Shown: positions 36,193-45,825 of the stretch, piece by piece
How positions within the stretch are numbered: the stretch's first letter is position 1
How the letters are laid out: every line of letters begins with the position of its first letter
Assembly: GCA_963829085.1 (NCBI GenBank)
Contig: CAWHHJ010000016.1
Coordinates: 186,001-250,000, forward strand
Direction: 5' to 3'
Origin: PALSA-1004 sp963829085
Lineage (GTDB): Bacteria; Pseudomonadota; Gammaproteobacteria; Burkholderiales; SG8-41
DNA length: 64,000 nt
Notes under the pieces: model-generated
What the model was told of the DNA's origin: nothing
What the model saw: the letters and a program-made list of their open reading frames with translations, nothing else
The model's database searches: none
Program-made: the position numbers and the translations under genes

Positions 36193-37710
36193 ATGACTAT
36201 CATCAAGCAGGAAGATTTCGTGCGCAGCATCGCGGACGCCTTTCAGTTCATCTCGTACTATCACCCGGTCGATTTCATCAAGGCGATGGCGGCCGCGTAT
36301 GAGCATGAGGAATCGCCGGCTGCGAAAAATGCGATGGCGCAGATACTGATCAATTCGCGCATGGCCGCAGAAGGACACAGGCCCATATGCCAGGATACCG
36401 GCATTGCGGTGGTCTATTTGAAAATCGGCATGGATGTGCGCTGGGACGCGCGCATGTCGGTGACGGATATGGTCAGCGAAGGCGTGCGCCGCGCGTATAC
36501 GAACAAAGACAATCCACTGCGCGGCTCAATCGTCGATGATCCGGATGGAACACGCAAGAACACGCGCGACAACTCGCCGGCAGTCGTGCACATGGAAGTG
36601 GTGTCCGGCGATAAGCTCGAAGTGAAGCTGGCCGCGAAAGGCGGGGGCTCGGAGAGTAAAACGCGTTTCGCCGTTCTGAATCCGAGCGATAGTGTCGTCG
36701 ACTGGATACTCGAGCAGATCCCAACCATGGGGGGCGACTGGTGTCCGCCGGGTATGCTCGGCGTCGGCATCGGCGGCACGCCGGAAAAAGCGATGGTGCT
36801 GGCGAAAGAATCCTTGCTAGATCATCTGAACATTCATGAATTGAAGGCGCGTGGCGCAAAGACGCGGGCGGAGGCGCTGCGGCTCGAGCTATTTGAGAAG
36901 GTTAACGCACTCGGCATGGGAGCTCAGGGACTGGGCGGCCTGACGACCGTCCTCGATGTGAAGGTGCTCGACTATCCCACGCATGCGGTGATGAAGCCGG
37001 TAGCGATCGTGCCCAACTGCGCGGCGACGCGTCACATCGAGTTTGCGCTCGATGGCTCGGGCCCGGCCGTGTTTGAAGCGCCCACTCTCGACAATTGGCC
37101 GAAGCTTGCGATCGACATGGCGGCCGGTGCGCGGCGAGTCGACCTCGAGACATTGGACAAAGCGCAATCCGCGAACTGGAAAGCAGGCGACCGGCTGCTC
37201 CTGAACGGCAAGATCCTGACCGGGCGCGATGCAGCACACAAACGCATCGTTGATATGCTCGCCAAAGGCGAGAAGCCGCCGGTTGATTTCACGAACAAGC
37301 TGATCTATTACGTCGGGCCGGTCGATGCGGTGCGCGATGAAGTTGTCGGTCCCGCCGGACCGACAACGTCCCGACGCATGGATAAGTTCATGGACGCGAT
37401 GCTGGGCAGCGCGCATCTGTTGGGTTCGATTGGCAAGTCGGAGCGCGGTGCACAGGCGATTGAAGTGATCAAGCGTCATGGCGGCGTGCATCTGATTGCC
37501 ATTGGCGGCGCGGCCTATCTGGTTTCAAAAGCAATCCGCGGCTCGAAAGTGCTCGCATTTCCCGATCTGGGCATGGAGGCGATCTACGAATTTGAAGTGA
37601 AAGACATGCCCGTCACCGTTGCAGTTGATGCGCATGGCAACAGCGTTCACGAGGCCGGCCCGCGTGAGTGGCGCTCGAAGATCGGGAATATACCGGTCAA
37701 AGTCGCGTGA
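36193..37710 (+). CDS. fumA: Class I (iron-sulfur) fumarate hydratase
   Basis: The 505-residue enzyme has the [4Fe-4S] pattern: Cys in PICQDTGIAVVYLK, the GDWCPPGMLGVGIGG segment, and Cys in IVPNCAATRHIEFAL. The C-terminal domain follows with PAGPTTSRRMDKFMD and HLIAIGGAAYLVSKAI. It catalyses the same fumarate/malate reaction as the upstream fumC product but is oxygen- and superoxide-sensitive. Having both forms side by side suggests a switch by oxygen or iron supply. The stop overlaps the GTG of the following SDR gene. Confidence 0.94.
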   Translation: MTIIKQEDFVRSIADAFQFISYYHPVDFIKAMAAAYEHEESPAAKNAMAQILINSRMAAEGHRPICQDTGIAVVYLKIGMDVRWDARMSVTDMVSEGVRRAYTNKDNPLRGSIVDDPDGTRKNTRDNSPAVVHMEVVSGDKLEVKLAAKGGGSESKTRFAVLNPSDSVVDWILEQIPTMGGDWCPPGMLGVGIGGTPEKAMVLAKESLLDHLNIHELKARGAKTRAEALRLELFEKVNALGMGAQGLGGLTTVLDVKVLDYPTHAVMKPVAIVPNCAATRHIEFALDGSGPAVFEAPTLDNWPKLAIDMAAGARRVDLETLDKAQSANWKAGDRLLLNGKILTGRDAAHKRIVDMLAKGEKPPVDFTNKLIYYVGPVDAVRDEVVGPAGPTTSRRMDKFMDAMLGSAHLLGSIGKSERGAQAIEVIKRHGGVHLIAIGGAAYLVSKAIRGSKVLAFPDLGMEAIYEFEVKDMPVTVAVDAHGNSVHEAGPREWRSKIGNIPVKVA

Positions 37711-38442
37711 GCATCGCTCGTAAGAAGCGTGCGGCGGCTGATAGCCGCATCGCAGTCGTCACCGGTGCGAACCGGGGAATTGGATTTGAAACGTGCCGGC
37801 TGCTCGCGAAGGCCGGTATAAACGTCGTCCTTACGAGTCGAGATGCGGCGAAGGGCGAGGCTGCGTGTAAAGCGCTGGTAGCCGACGGATTGCCGGTTTT
37901 GCTACCATCAACTCGATGTTACGGGAGCGGCGAGCGTGCAGGCGCTCGCAGATTTTATGGCCGATGAGTTCGGCCGTTGTGACGTTCTCGTCAATAACGC
38001 GGGCGTCATGAAGGATAGACGCGGCGCGCCTTTTCTCGAATCCAGTGTTGAAACGTTTCGCGAGACGCTCGAGATCAATACACTTGGGCCCCTGCAGGTT
38101 ACGCAAGCTCTATTGCCGATCATGCTCCGCCAGCGCTACGGGCGTATCGTGAATGTGTCGAGCGGACTTGGACAGTTGTCCGGCATGGGCAGCGACAAGC
38201 CGGCGTATCGCATGTCGAAGACCGCGCTCAATGCTTTGACGCGTATCGTGGCGTCCGAAAGTCGACATGCCAACATTCTCGTGAATGCCGCATCTCCCGG
38301 CTGGGTGAAAACGGATATGGGCGGGCCCGATGCCCCCCTCAGCGCAGCGGAAGGGGCTGACACCATCGTCTGGCTCGCGACATTGCCGGATGACGGTCCG
38401 ACGGGCGGCTACTTCCGCGATCGCAAGCCGATACCATGGTAG
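37707..38442 (+). CDS. SDR-family NAD(P)-dependent oxidoreductase (frameshifted)
   Basis: The GTG at 37707 overlaps the stop of the class I fumarase gene. The N-terminal frame has the cofactor motif VVTGANRGIGFETC. The frame is lost around 37898-37906. The second frame carries LVNNAGVMKDR, the catalytic Ser in IVNVSSGLGQLSG, and Tyr/Lys in AYRMSKTALNALT, then AASPGWVKTDMGG, ending at 38442. The corrected length of about 244 residues fits classical SDRs. It resembles carbonyl-reductase-like members. Substrate is unknown. All catalytic residues survive, so an assembly error is the likely cause. Confidence 0.85.
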
Positions 38443-38494
38443 CAGTTGATGGCGACCTCGAATTTATCGCGGGGGCGATGGAGCTCAATCGCGG

Positions 38495-39139
38495 ATGAGT
38501 ACCGCCGCGTCAGCGCCCGCCGGTGACAGCGGTCGTTTTTTCCGGCTCACGCGCGATGATGTGATTGCCCGCCTAGCGCGCCCGCCGGCCGAACCGTATC
38601 CACATGATTATCATATGACGGCTCTTGACGGCGATCCGCGCATGCTGGCAGCGGTGCTGGTACCGCTCATCCCGCGGGACGGCGACCTCCATGTGTTGCT
38701 CACCCAGCGTACCGCGCACTTGAACGATCATCCGAGCCAGATAAGCTTTCCCGGCGGCCGCGTCGAAGGCGCTGATCAAAACCGTGTCGAGACTGCACTG
38801 CGGGAAGCGGAGGAAGAGATCGGGCTCGCGCGCGATCGCGTGCAAATTCTCGGCAAGCTGCCTGACTACGACATGCCATCGGGATTTCGAGTGAGTCCCA
38901 TCGTCGGCTGGATCGAGCCGCCGCTCGCAACGAAATTGGATCCGTTCGAGGTCGAATCTGCCTTCGAGGTGCCGCTGTCTTTCGTGCTCGATCCGACCAA
39001 CCACCAACGGCGTAAGTACCATTTCAACGGCCGCGACCGTGACTACCTCGCTATACCGTATGAAGGCCGTTATATCTGGGGCGCGACCGCGGGCATGCTC
39101 TACAGCCTATATCGACAGCTCGCTGATCCTGTGACGTGA
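38495..39139 (+). CDS. CoA pyrophosphatase-like Nudix hydrolase
   Basis: The 214-residue protein has the Nudix box reading GGRVEGADQNRVETALREAE with EEIGL following. It is preceded by the motif LLTQRTAHLNDHPSQISFPG, which is the extra signature of CoA pyrophosphatases (NudL group). It cleaves CoA or oxidised CoA to 3',5'-ADP and phosphopantetheine with Mg2+ or Mn2+. The gene follows the SDR by about 50 bases on the same strand. The frame is intact. Confidence 0.88.
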   Translation: MSTAASAPAGDSGRFFRLTRDDVIARLARPPAEPYPHDYHMTALDGDPRMLAAVLVPLIPRDGDLHVLLTQRTAHLNDHPSQISFPGGRVEGADQNRVETALREAEEEIGLARDRVQILGKLPDYDMPSGFRVSPIVGWIEPPLATKLDPFEVESAFEVPLSFVLDPTNHQRRKYHFNGRDRDYLAIPYEGRYIWGATAGMLYSLYRQLADPVT

Positions 39140-39235
39140 GGTTGCGCGACTAACGGGCGCTGCAACACCAGGCGCAAAGTTGTCAATCGCGGCACGCTGT
39201 ATGGCACTATAGCGGCACTCGTCTCGGGGACCAGC

Positions 39236-40405
39236 ATGGACACCAGAGACCGTCCTGGGCAATCCAAGGTCGGCATCGTGTTAACCGGCGGTGGCGCGCG
39301 TGCGGCTTATCAGGTCGGCGTGCTGCGCGCGATCGCTGAAATGCTGCCCGCCGATTCGCCTTGTCCCTTTCCGATCATCTGCGGCACCTCCGCCGGCGCA
39401 ATCAATGCCACGGTTCTCGCCATCAACGCGGGCAATTTCCGGCGTGGCGTGCGTCAACTGATTACCGTCTGGAAGAACTTCCACGTGAGCGACGTTTACC
39501 GCGCTGATCCGGTCGGCGTGTTGCATAACAGCGCCAAGTGGATATCAGCGGTGTTGACCGGCGGACTGGGACAAAAGACGCCCGTATCCCTGCTCGATAA
39601 TTCGCCGCTTGCGAAGCGTCTCAGCACGCTGGACTTCGGCATGATTCAGCGCTCGATCGATAGCGGCAAGCTGTATGCGTTCAGCATTACGTGCTCCGGC
39701 TATACGTCCGGAGAATCGGTGACTTTTTTTCAGGGCGCAGGGCGGCTGGAGCCCTGGCAGCGCGCGCGGCGTATAGGCGTTCCGGCGCGAATCGGACTCG
39801 ATCATCTGATGGCATCCTCAGCGCTGCCATTCATATTTCCGCCGTTACGCATCAACCGCGAATACTTTGGCGACGGCTCGATGCGCCAGATCGCACCGGT
39901 CAGCCCTGCGCTGCATCTCGGCGCGGACCGACTCTTCGTCATCGGCGTTGGCCGCCAGCTCCATCAGACGCCGCCGGAACGCATCAAGACCGAGACATAT
40001 CCGTCACTTGCCCAAATCGCGGGTCACTGCCTCAACAGCATTTTTCTTGACAGCCTCGAAGTCGATCTCGAACGGCTGCAGCGGATCAATCGCACACTCG
40101 CCATCATTCCGCGGGAAGTGCGGTCTGCAAACAACATGCCGCTACAGGAGGTTGATTTTCGCGTGCTCTCGCCGAGTGAGGCATTGGAGAAGATCGCGCT
40201 CCAGTACACGCATAAACTGCCGCGCACGATACGGGCCCTCCTGTTCACGGTCGGCGCGCTCAGAAAAAGCGGCTCGAATCTGGTGAGCTACCTGCTGTTC
40301 GAAAGAGAGTATTGCCGCGCGCTCATCAAGTTGGGATACACCGACACCATGCACCGGCGCGAGGAGCTCATGAAGTTCTTTGGTTACGAGGCTTGTTGGC
40401 TTTAA
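39236..40405 (+). CDS. Patatin-like phospholipase
   Basis: The 389-residue protein has the oxyanion loop GGGARAAYQVGVLRAI, the nucleophile Ser in ICGTSAGAINATVLA, and the catalytic Asp in EYFGDGSMRQIAPVSPAL. This is the full Ser-Asp dyad set of bacterial patatins. The C-terminal ~120 residues form a helical region common in betaproteobacterial members. It lacks a signal peptide, so it may act on inner-membrane lipids or PHB granules. The exact lipid substrate is not known. Confidence 0.9.
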   Translation: MDTRDRPGQSKVGIVLTGGGARAAYQVGVLRAIAEMLPADSPCPFPIICGTSAGAINATVLAINAGNFRRGVRQLITVWKNFHVSDVYRADPVGVLHNSAKWISAVLTGGLGQKTPVSLLDNSPLAKRLSTLDFGMIQRSIDSGKLYAFSITCSGYTSGESVTFFQGAGRLEPWQRARRIGVPARIGLDHLMASSALPFIFPPLRINREYFGDGSMRQIAPVSPALHLGADRLFVIGVGRQLHQTPPERIKTETYPSLAQIAGHCLNSIFLDSLEVDLERLQRINRTLAIIPREVRSANNMPLQEVDFRVLSPSEALEKIALQYTHKLPRTIRALLFTVGALRKSGSNLVSYLLFEREYCRALIKLGYTDTMHRREELMKFFGYEACWL

Positions 40406-40585
40406 CCGGGCAGTGCACCATGCAGAGCTAAGAATCGGCGAACGGGACGGCATAACAGCGGTCATAAGAGCATAACCGGACGATACCGGGGCCCGCTTGC
40501 GCCTGTCGCGCAATTGAGCATTAAAGCAGGCTGACTTATAGTTTACATAGAGGACGGCGGCGCTACCCGCAGAAATGGATACACC

Positions 40586-41101
40586 ATGAGTAGAGCGTTT
40601 GTTAAAGAATCAGATGAAGATCATGCGTCTGACGAGCTGCCGGAACGGCCGCTCTCCGCTCATCCTAACTATGTGACGCCGCGCGGGCTGGAACTGCTCA
40701 AGGCGCGACTCAAGGAATTGCAGCAAAGCCGCGATCGTCTGAAGGCCGATGATACTTCCATGGCGAAGCAGAAGTTGACCGAGGTGAAGCGCGACATCCG
40801 CTACTACAGTGCACAAATCGATCGTGCGATTGTGGTGGACTCGGCCAATCAGCCGCGCGACGAAGTGCGTTTCGGCGCAGCGGTGACTATCACCGACGAG
40901 GACGGCAAGCAGCAGACCTTCGATATCGTCGGCGATGACGAAGCAGACGTCGCCGCCGGGCGTATCAGTTGGGCGTCGCCACTCGCAAAAGCACTCATGG
41001 GCGCCCGGGTGGGGGATCTCGTAAAATGGCAGCGTCCTGCCGGCGCATTGGAGCTGGAGGTTGTCGGCATACAGTACGCAGGCGGGCACGCGTCGCGTTG
41101 A
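40586..41101 (+). CDS. greB: Transcription elongation factor GreB
   Basis: The 171-residue protein has the N-terminal coiled coil of Gre factors (NYVTPRGLELLKARLKELQQ onward), with basic residues at its tip, and the C-terminal FKBP-like domain (RFGAAVTITDEDGKQQTFDI, then GDDEADVAAGRISWASPLAK). It enters the RNA polymerase secondary channel and stimulates cleavage of backtracked RNA. GreB rather than GreA is favoured by the VVDSANQP and DEADVAAGRISW variant segments and by the additional N-terminal extension of about 27 residues. Confidence 0.9.
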   Translation: MSRAFVKESDEDHASDELPERPLSAHPNYVTPRGLELLKARLKELQQSRDRLKADDTSMAKQKLTEVKRDIRYYSAQIDRAIVVDSANQPRDEVRFGAAVTITDEDGKQQTFDIVGDDEADVAAGRISWASPLAKALMGARVGDLVKWQRPAGALELEVVGIQYAGGHASR

Positions 41102-41245
41102 GGTAGTCGTCTTAGGTTCTGCGTATTCACTTGCACCACACAAACCATGATTGATTTGCGCGCGGCCAGCTACTCCCATCAGACGCAAGTCACTCTACAC
41201 TTCCTTCACTTTCCGGCTCTACATGGCGTCCGCCTTGCGCGCGCC

Positions 41246-42163
41246 ATGACATTCCTCGCCCTTGTCGGGGCGCTGCTACTCGAGCAATGGCATCCGCTGC
41301 GCGCGGGTAACCGGTTGCAGGTCGCGTTTGCGCGCTACGTAAACTACATCGCGCAAAATTTCAACGCCGGTCAATATCGTGATGGCGTCATTTCATGGGT
41401 GCTGGCGGTGGTTCCGGTCACGTTGGTGACGCTCGCTGTATATCTTGTCACGCGCCACTTGAGCGGCTTGCTCACGTTGGCCTGGAACATCGCGGTGCTC
41501 TATCTGGCGCTCGGGTTCCGCCAATTCAGCCATTACTACAACGATATTTATGTCGCGCTGCGCGCCAACGATCTGCATCGTGCGCGCGAAGTGCTCGCGC
41601 GGTGGCGAGGTACCGCCGGAACTGAACTGCCGGCAGGCGAAATCGCGCGCCTCGCAATCGAACTCGGCCTCATCCGCTCGCACCGCCATGTTTTCGGCGT
41701 CATGGCGTGGTTCATCGTGACGGGTCCGGCCGGCGCGATATTTTATCGGCTGGCCGCGTTGTTGAACGATCGATGGCCGTCGCGCGCCAGCACTGAACAA
41801 GAAACGTTCGGCGTATTTGCCGCGCGCGCATTCGAGGTTATCGACTGGGTGCCGGCGCGCCTTACCGCGTTTGCATTCGCCATGACTGGCGATTTCATGG
41901 GCGCAATCGAGTGCTGGCGCGAGCATGCCGCGAGCTGGCGGAGCATCGCGCGGGGCATCATCCTTGCCGCCGCTGCCGGGGCGCTGGGTGTGAGGCTGGG
42001 CGGGGTCTTGCATGAGGACCAGGGCATCGTTTATCGCGAGCAGCTCGGCGATGGAGACGACGCCGACGTCGACTACATGCAGGCGGCCGTCGGCTTGATC
42101 TGGCGCGCGCTCGTGTTGTGGCTATTTCTCGTTCTGCTCGCAACGATCGCCAGCTTGTTCTAG
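41246..42163 (+). CDS. CobD/CbiB-family membrane protein
   Basis: The start at 41246 (MTFLALVGALLLEQWHPLR) is preferred because it begins at the first membrane helix; an earlier in-frame ATG at 41147 adds a polar stretch. The protein of 305 residues has membrane segments near the N-terminus, around residues 55-75 and 75-95, in the middle (VFGVMAWFIVTGPAGAIFYR), and at the end. The GPAGAIFYRL and RLTAFAFAMTGDF segments are like CbiB, which attaches aminopropanol to adenosylcobyric acid. Betaproteobacterial members often lie outside cobalamin clusters, as here, so the annotated role is uncertain. Confidence 0.75.
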   Translation: MTFLALVGALLLEQWHPLRAGNRLQVAFARYVNYIAQNFNAGQYRDGVISWVLAVVPVTLVTLAVYLVTRHLSGLLTLAWNIAVLYLALGFRQFSHYYNDIYVALRANDLHRAREVLARWRGTAGTELPAGEIARLAIELGLIRSHRHVFGVMAWFIVTGPAGAIFYRLAALLNDRWPSRASTEQETFGVFAARAFEVIDWVPARLTAFAFAMTGDFMGAIECWREHAASWRSIARGIILAAAAGALGVRLGGVLHEDQGIVYREQLGDGDDADVDYMQAAVGLIWRALVLWLFLVLLATIASLF

Positions 42164-42191
42164 GAGTAGCGTGAAGTACGTGCGGCTGTTG

Positions 42192-43160
42192 CTAATCGGC
42201 GGTCGCGCCGGAGTCCTTTACCACTTTTGCCCAGCGCGCCGCATCTCTGCGGATGAACGCTGCAAATTGATCCGGCGTAAGACTGTCCGGCTCGCCGCCT
42301 TCGTTCGCCAGACGGTCGCGTATTTGCGGTGACTGTATAACGCGCGTCGTCTCCGCATAAATCTTACTGACAATGTCTTGCGCTAAACCGGCCGGTGCGA
42401 ATAATCCAAACCATTGCTGAGATTCGAATTCGGCGACGCCCGCTTCCTCCATCGTCGGCAGATCCGGAACTACGCGCGAGCGTTTCGGCGAAGTCACCGC
42501 CAAGGCGTGCAGCCGGCCGGCTTTTATCTGGGGGAGCGTGATGACAACCGTCGAAAACGACAGATCGACCTGTCCTGCAACTAACGCCAGCACGCTCGGC
42601 GCCGATCCTTTATAGGGGACATGAACCATGCGAACGCCCGTAGTGGTCTTGAACAGTTCAGCGGTCAGGTGCGGCGGCGAGCCGCTGCCGCCCGAGCCGT
42701 AGCTGAGTTTGTCCGGCTTCGCTCTGGCGAGCGCGATCAATTCCCGCACGGATCTGGCAGGAACCGATGGATGTGTCACCAGGATCAAAGGCGACGAGGC
42801 AATGAACGCGATGGGCTGCAGGTCTCTGAGCGGATCGTAGGCCAAGCTTGGATAGAGATACTGATTGATGACGATCGGCCCCGCGGACGACAACAGCAGC
42901 GTGTAGCCGTCAGGCGCTGACTTCGCTGCCACTTCAGTACCGATTGCGCCGCCGGCACCCGGCCGGTTTTCAACGACCGCAGGCTGCTTCCAGGACTCGT
43001 TGAACTTTTGAGCAAGTGTGCGTGCGAGCATATCGGTGACGCCGCCGGCGCTTTGCGCAGCAATGATACGCAGCGGTTTTACGGGGTAAGTCTGTGCGAG
43101 CGTGCTCGTGCTGCTGGCGGTAAGTGTGATGGCGATCGCCGCGCAATCGAATAAGTAACG
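42192..43160 (-). CDS. Bug/TctC-family periplasmic binding protein
   Basis: The start at 43160 gives a clean signal peptide (MRYLFDCAAIAITLTASSTS then TLAQ). The mature protein begins TYPVKPLRIIAAQSAGGVTD, where the usual VPFPPGG motif is replaced by AAQSAGG. VVENRPGAGGAIGTEVAAKS, LSYGSGGSGSPPHLTAELF and LTPDQFAAFIRRDAARW follow. It is an orphan between convergent cobD-like and rsgA genes. The variant first loop suggests a ligand different from the other four Bug proteins here. Confidence 0.9.
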   Translation of the reverse strand, partial: RYLFDCAAIAITLTASSTSTLAQTYPVKPLRIIAAQSAGGVTDMLARTLAQKFNESWKQPAVVENRPGAGGAIGTEVAAKSAPDGYTLLLSSAGPIVINQYLYPSLAYDPLRDLQPIAFIASSPLILVTHPSVPARSVRELIALARAKPDKLSYGSGGSGSPPHLTAELFKTTTGVRMVHVPYKGSAPSVLALVAGQVDLSFSTVVITLPQIKAGRLHALAVTSPKRSRVVPDLPTMEEAGVAEFESQQWFGLFAPAGLAQDIVSKIYAETTRVIQSPQIRDRLANEGGEPDSLTPDQFAAFIRRDAARWAKVVKDSGATAD

Positions 43161-43233
43161 CATCACAACAGCTTCGTCATGACATGGCGCGATGAAGCGC
43201 GTTTTTATGCGGCGCATCGAGCGTTCCGCGGAT

Positions 43234-44148
43234 TCAATCCCACCGGCGCGCCTTTTTCATGAGTTGCGTCACGAGCGTGCGATACGAAGCCAGCCGGCTC
43301 GGCGCGATGGCGCCGCTCTCCCCGGCCGCACCGATGGCGCAGCCCGGCTCGCTCAAATGCTTACAGTCGTTGAACTTGCATTGGCCCAGATACGGTTTGA
43401 ACTCGATAAAGCAGCGCGCGAGGTCCTCGGGTTCCACATGGACAAGACCGAATTCCTGCAGCCCCGGCGAATCGATGATATGACTGTCAAAAGCAAGATG
43501 ATAGAGCCGTGCATGCGTCGTCGTATGACGCCCGCTCCCAAGTGCTGCCGACAAGTCCGCAACACGCGCGGACGCATCCGGCAATAGTCGATTGATGATA
43601 GTGGACTTTCCCATGCCCGATTGTCCGACCAGTACGCTGGTATGAGTGGCGAGGCACGCGCGCAATGGGGCAATATCTATTTTCGCCGCCAGCTGCACCA
43701 CTTCGTAGCCCAGCCTGGCGTATAAGGCGAGCGACGCTAGCACTGCAGCCGCGCTTGGCAAGTCCATCTTGTTTAAGGCAAGCAGCGCATGGATACCTGC
43801 GTCTTCCGCCGCAGCAAGGCACCGGTCAAGCAACTCGATATGAAAGGGCGGCGATGGCGCCAGAACGACGACGACGCGGGTCACGTTCGCTGCAATCAAT
43901 TTTTCGCGCTGGACGTCTGACCGGTAAAAAAGCGAAGTGCGGGCCGCGATCGACTCGATGACGCCTTGATTCGGCGAAGTCAATCCAACGTCAACGCGGT
44001 CGCCACACGCAATATCGGTGCGCTTACCGCGCGTGACGCAAGTAATCAGCCTGCCGTTGCTGACTTCAACTGCGAACTGGCGTCCGAAGCTCGCAACGAC
44101 GGTGCCTGCCTCGATGTTATGGGCGCGCTTTTTCGCGCGGCCGCTCAA
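43234..44148 (-). CDS. rsgA: Ribosome small-subunit-dependent GTPase A
   Basis: The TTG at 44148 overlaps the TGA of the pterin dehydratase gene (TTGA), so the start is set there; an upstream extension seen in frame is not real. The 304-residue protein shows the circularly permuted order of RsgA: an OB-fold start, G4 NKMDLPS, then G1 GQSGMGKSTIINRLL and G3 DSPGLQEFGL. The zinc-binding end CKFNDCKHLSEPGCAIG also fits. It helps 30S subunit maturation. Confidence 0.94.
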   Translation of the reverse strand: MSGRAKKRAHNIEAGTVVASFGRQFAVEVSNGRLITCVTRGKRTDIACGDRVDVGLTSPNQGVIESIAARTSLFYRSDVQREKLIAANVTRVVVVLAPSPPFHIELLDRCLAAAEDAGIHALLALNKMDLPSAAAVLASLALYARLGYEVVQLAAKIDIAPLRACLATHTSVLVGQSGMGKSTIINRLLPDASARVADLSAALGSGRHTTTHARLYHLAFDSHIIDSPGLQEFGLVHVEPEDLARCFIEFKPYLGQCKFNDCKHLSEPGCAIGAAGESGAIAPSRLASYRTLVTQLMKKARRWD

Positions 44149-44480
44149 AGCGTGAAGAGTGCATCGAGTTTCGCCGCGCAGATGAAATCGTTTTCCGACA
44201 TTCCGCTGATGGCGTGTGTCGAGTAATCCACCCGGCACTTGTTGTAGCCGACGGTCATATCCGGATGGTGGTCTTCCCGGTGCGATATCCAGGCGGTGGC
44301 GTTTACGAACGCCATGGTCTGGTAATAGTTCTTGAACTCGTATGTCTTCGTTATCACGCCGTCCTTGTATTGCCAGCCGCGCAATTGCTTTAAAAGCTGT
44401 TCGATCTCGCGCGGCGTAAGCGGCGACACGCCGCCCTCGCACGGTTTGCATTTCTGTTGTGTAAGGTCACACACGTCCAT
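44145..44480 (-). CDS. phhB: 4a-hydroxytetrahydrobiopterin dehydratase (pterin-4a-carbinolamine dehydratase)
   Basis: The 111-residue protein has the PCD motif with its two active-site histidines in SHREDHHPDM and the preceding FVNATAWI helix. The later NKCRVDYSTHAISGMSENDF segment is also typical. It dehydrates the carbinolamine formed by aromatic amino acid hydroxylases, recycling the pterin cofactor. An AAAGGAAT site precedes the ATG. No hydroxylase gene is next to it. The stop overlaps the rsgA start, giving a coupled pair that follows the M48 protease gene by 35 bases. Confidence 0.92.
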   Translation of the reverse strand: MDVCDLTQQKCKPCEGGVSPLTPREIEQLLKQLRGWQYKDGVITKTYEFKNYYQTMAFVNATAWISHREDHHPDMTVGYNKCRVDYSTHAISGMSENDFICAAKLDALFTL

Positions 44481-44515
44481 AACGATTCCTTTTGCGTGAG
44501 CGCATACCCGGATGG

Positions 44516-45760
44516 TCAGGGAATCGCACTTTTGAGGCGGGCGATGCGTATCGTTGCAGACGGGTGCGAATCATAGAAGACCGAGTGCAGCGGGTCCGGC
44601 GTCAGCGTCGCAGCGTTGTCCTTGTACAGCTTTACCAGCGCTGAGATGAGATCGGTAACCGACGCGTGTTGCGCAGCGTACGCGTCCGCCTCGAACTCGT
44701 GCTTGCGCGACAGATAACTCGTTACCGGGTGCAGCAAAAAAGTGAACTGCGGGACAACGATGAAAAAGAGGATAAGGGCCATCGCGTTCGATGGCGTGTG
44801 GACGTTGAGCCCCGTATAGAACCAGGACTGATTCATGAGCTGCGCAAGCAGCCACAATACAGCCAGGCTTCCGGCGAACAGCCATACGATGCGTTTGATG
44901 ACATGGCGCAGCTTGAAGTGACCCAGTTCGTGCGCAAGCACCGCTTCGATTTCGCTCGGTGCGAGCCGGGCCAGCAGCGTATCGAAAAATACGATTCGCT
45001 TCGATTTTCCGAATCCCGTGAAATAGGCATTGCCATGGCTCGAGCGGCGCGACCCATCCATCACCATTAGGCCCTGCGCCTTGAAGCCGCACCGTTCGAG
45101 CAGCCTTTCGATTCTGTCTTTCAGCATGACGTCTTTGAGCGGTACGAACTTGTTGAAGAGCGGCGCTATCCATACCGGATACACTGTGAGGATCACGAGA
45201 TTGAACGCGACCCAGATCAACCACGCGTAAAGCCACCACAGGTTCCCCGCCCGTTCCATAACCCACAGGATGCAGGCGAGCAGCGGGATGCCGAGTGCCG
45301 CGGCAAGCGCTGCGTTCTTGAGAGCATCGCCGATGAACATTAGCGGTGTCATCTTGTTGAAGCCGAAGCGCTGTTCGATGGTGAACGTGCGGTACCACGC
45401 AAACGGCAGGTCGAGCGCGGTCGTTATCGCCGCAAGCACACCAACGAGCGCGATGCCGCGCAGGACGCCGGGCGCAAACCAGCCGGCCGTCAGATCGTGC
45501 ATCCACTGCAATCCGCCGCCGAGCGTGAACGCGAGCATCAACAAACCTTCGAACGCGGTTGTGACAAGACCGAGACGCGTCTTGGCGCATGTATAGTCGG
45601 CGGCCTTGCGGTGTGCGTCGAGACTGATGTCCTGCGTGAATTCGGCCGGCACCGACTCGCGATGTGCGCCGATGTGCTTCAAATGCCGCATGGCCAGCCA
45701 CAATTTCGTGCCGGTGGCGAGGGCGAGCGCTGCGACGAATATGATGGTAAACGTTTGCAT
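44516..45760 (-). CDS. M48-family membrane metallopeptidase (CAAX prenyl protease/Ste24-like)
   Basis: The 414-residue protein has several membrane segments and the zinc motif HELGHFKLRH within VLAHELGHFKLR (HExxH). The upstream GNAYFTGFGKSKRIVFFDTL segment and third-ligand Glu in SRKHEFEADAYAAQH also match Ste24-type enzymes. The N-terminal half (SLDAHRKAADYTCAKTRLGL) is typical of this group. It likely cleaves membrane proteins for quality control in the inner membrane. The gene is divergent from orn, with an AT-rich 65-base gap. Confidence 0.92.
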   Translation of the reverse strand: MQTFTIIFVAALALATGTKLWLAMRHLKHIGAHRESVPAEFTQDISLDAHRKAADYTCAKTRLGLVTTAFEGLLMLAFTLGGGLQWMHDLTAGWFAPGVLRGIALVGVLAAITTALDLPFAWYRTFTIEQRFGFNKMTPLMFIGDALKNAALAAALGIPLLACILWVMERAGNLWWLYAWLIWVAFNLVILTVYPVWIAPLFNKFVPLKDVMLKDRIERLLERCGFKAQGLMVMDGSRRSSHGNAYFTGFGKSKRIVFFDTLLARLAPSEIEAVLAHELGHFKLRHVIKRIVWLFAGSLAVLWLLAQLMNQSWFYTGLNVHTPSNAMALILFFIVVPQFTFLLHPVTSYLSRKHEFEADAYAAQHASVTDLISALVKLYKDNAATLTPDPLHSVFYDSHPSATIRIARLKSAIP

Positions 45761-45825
45761 ATGACCAATTATGGCATCACGACGTTATATGACAAAATAT
45801 CGCTTCTTTTTGTTCATTGAAACTT

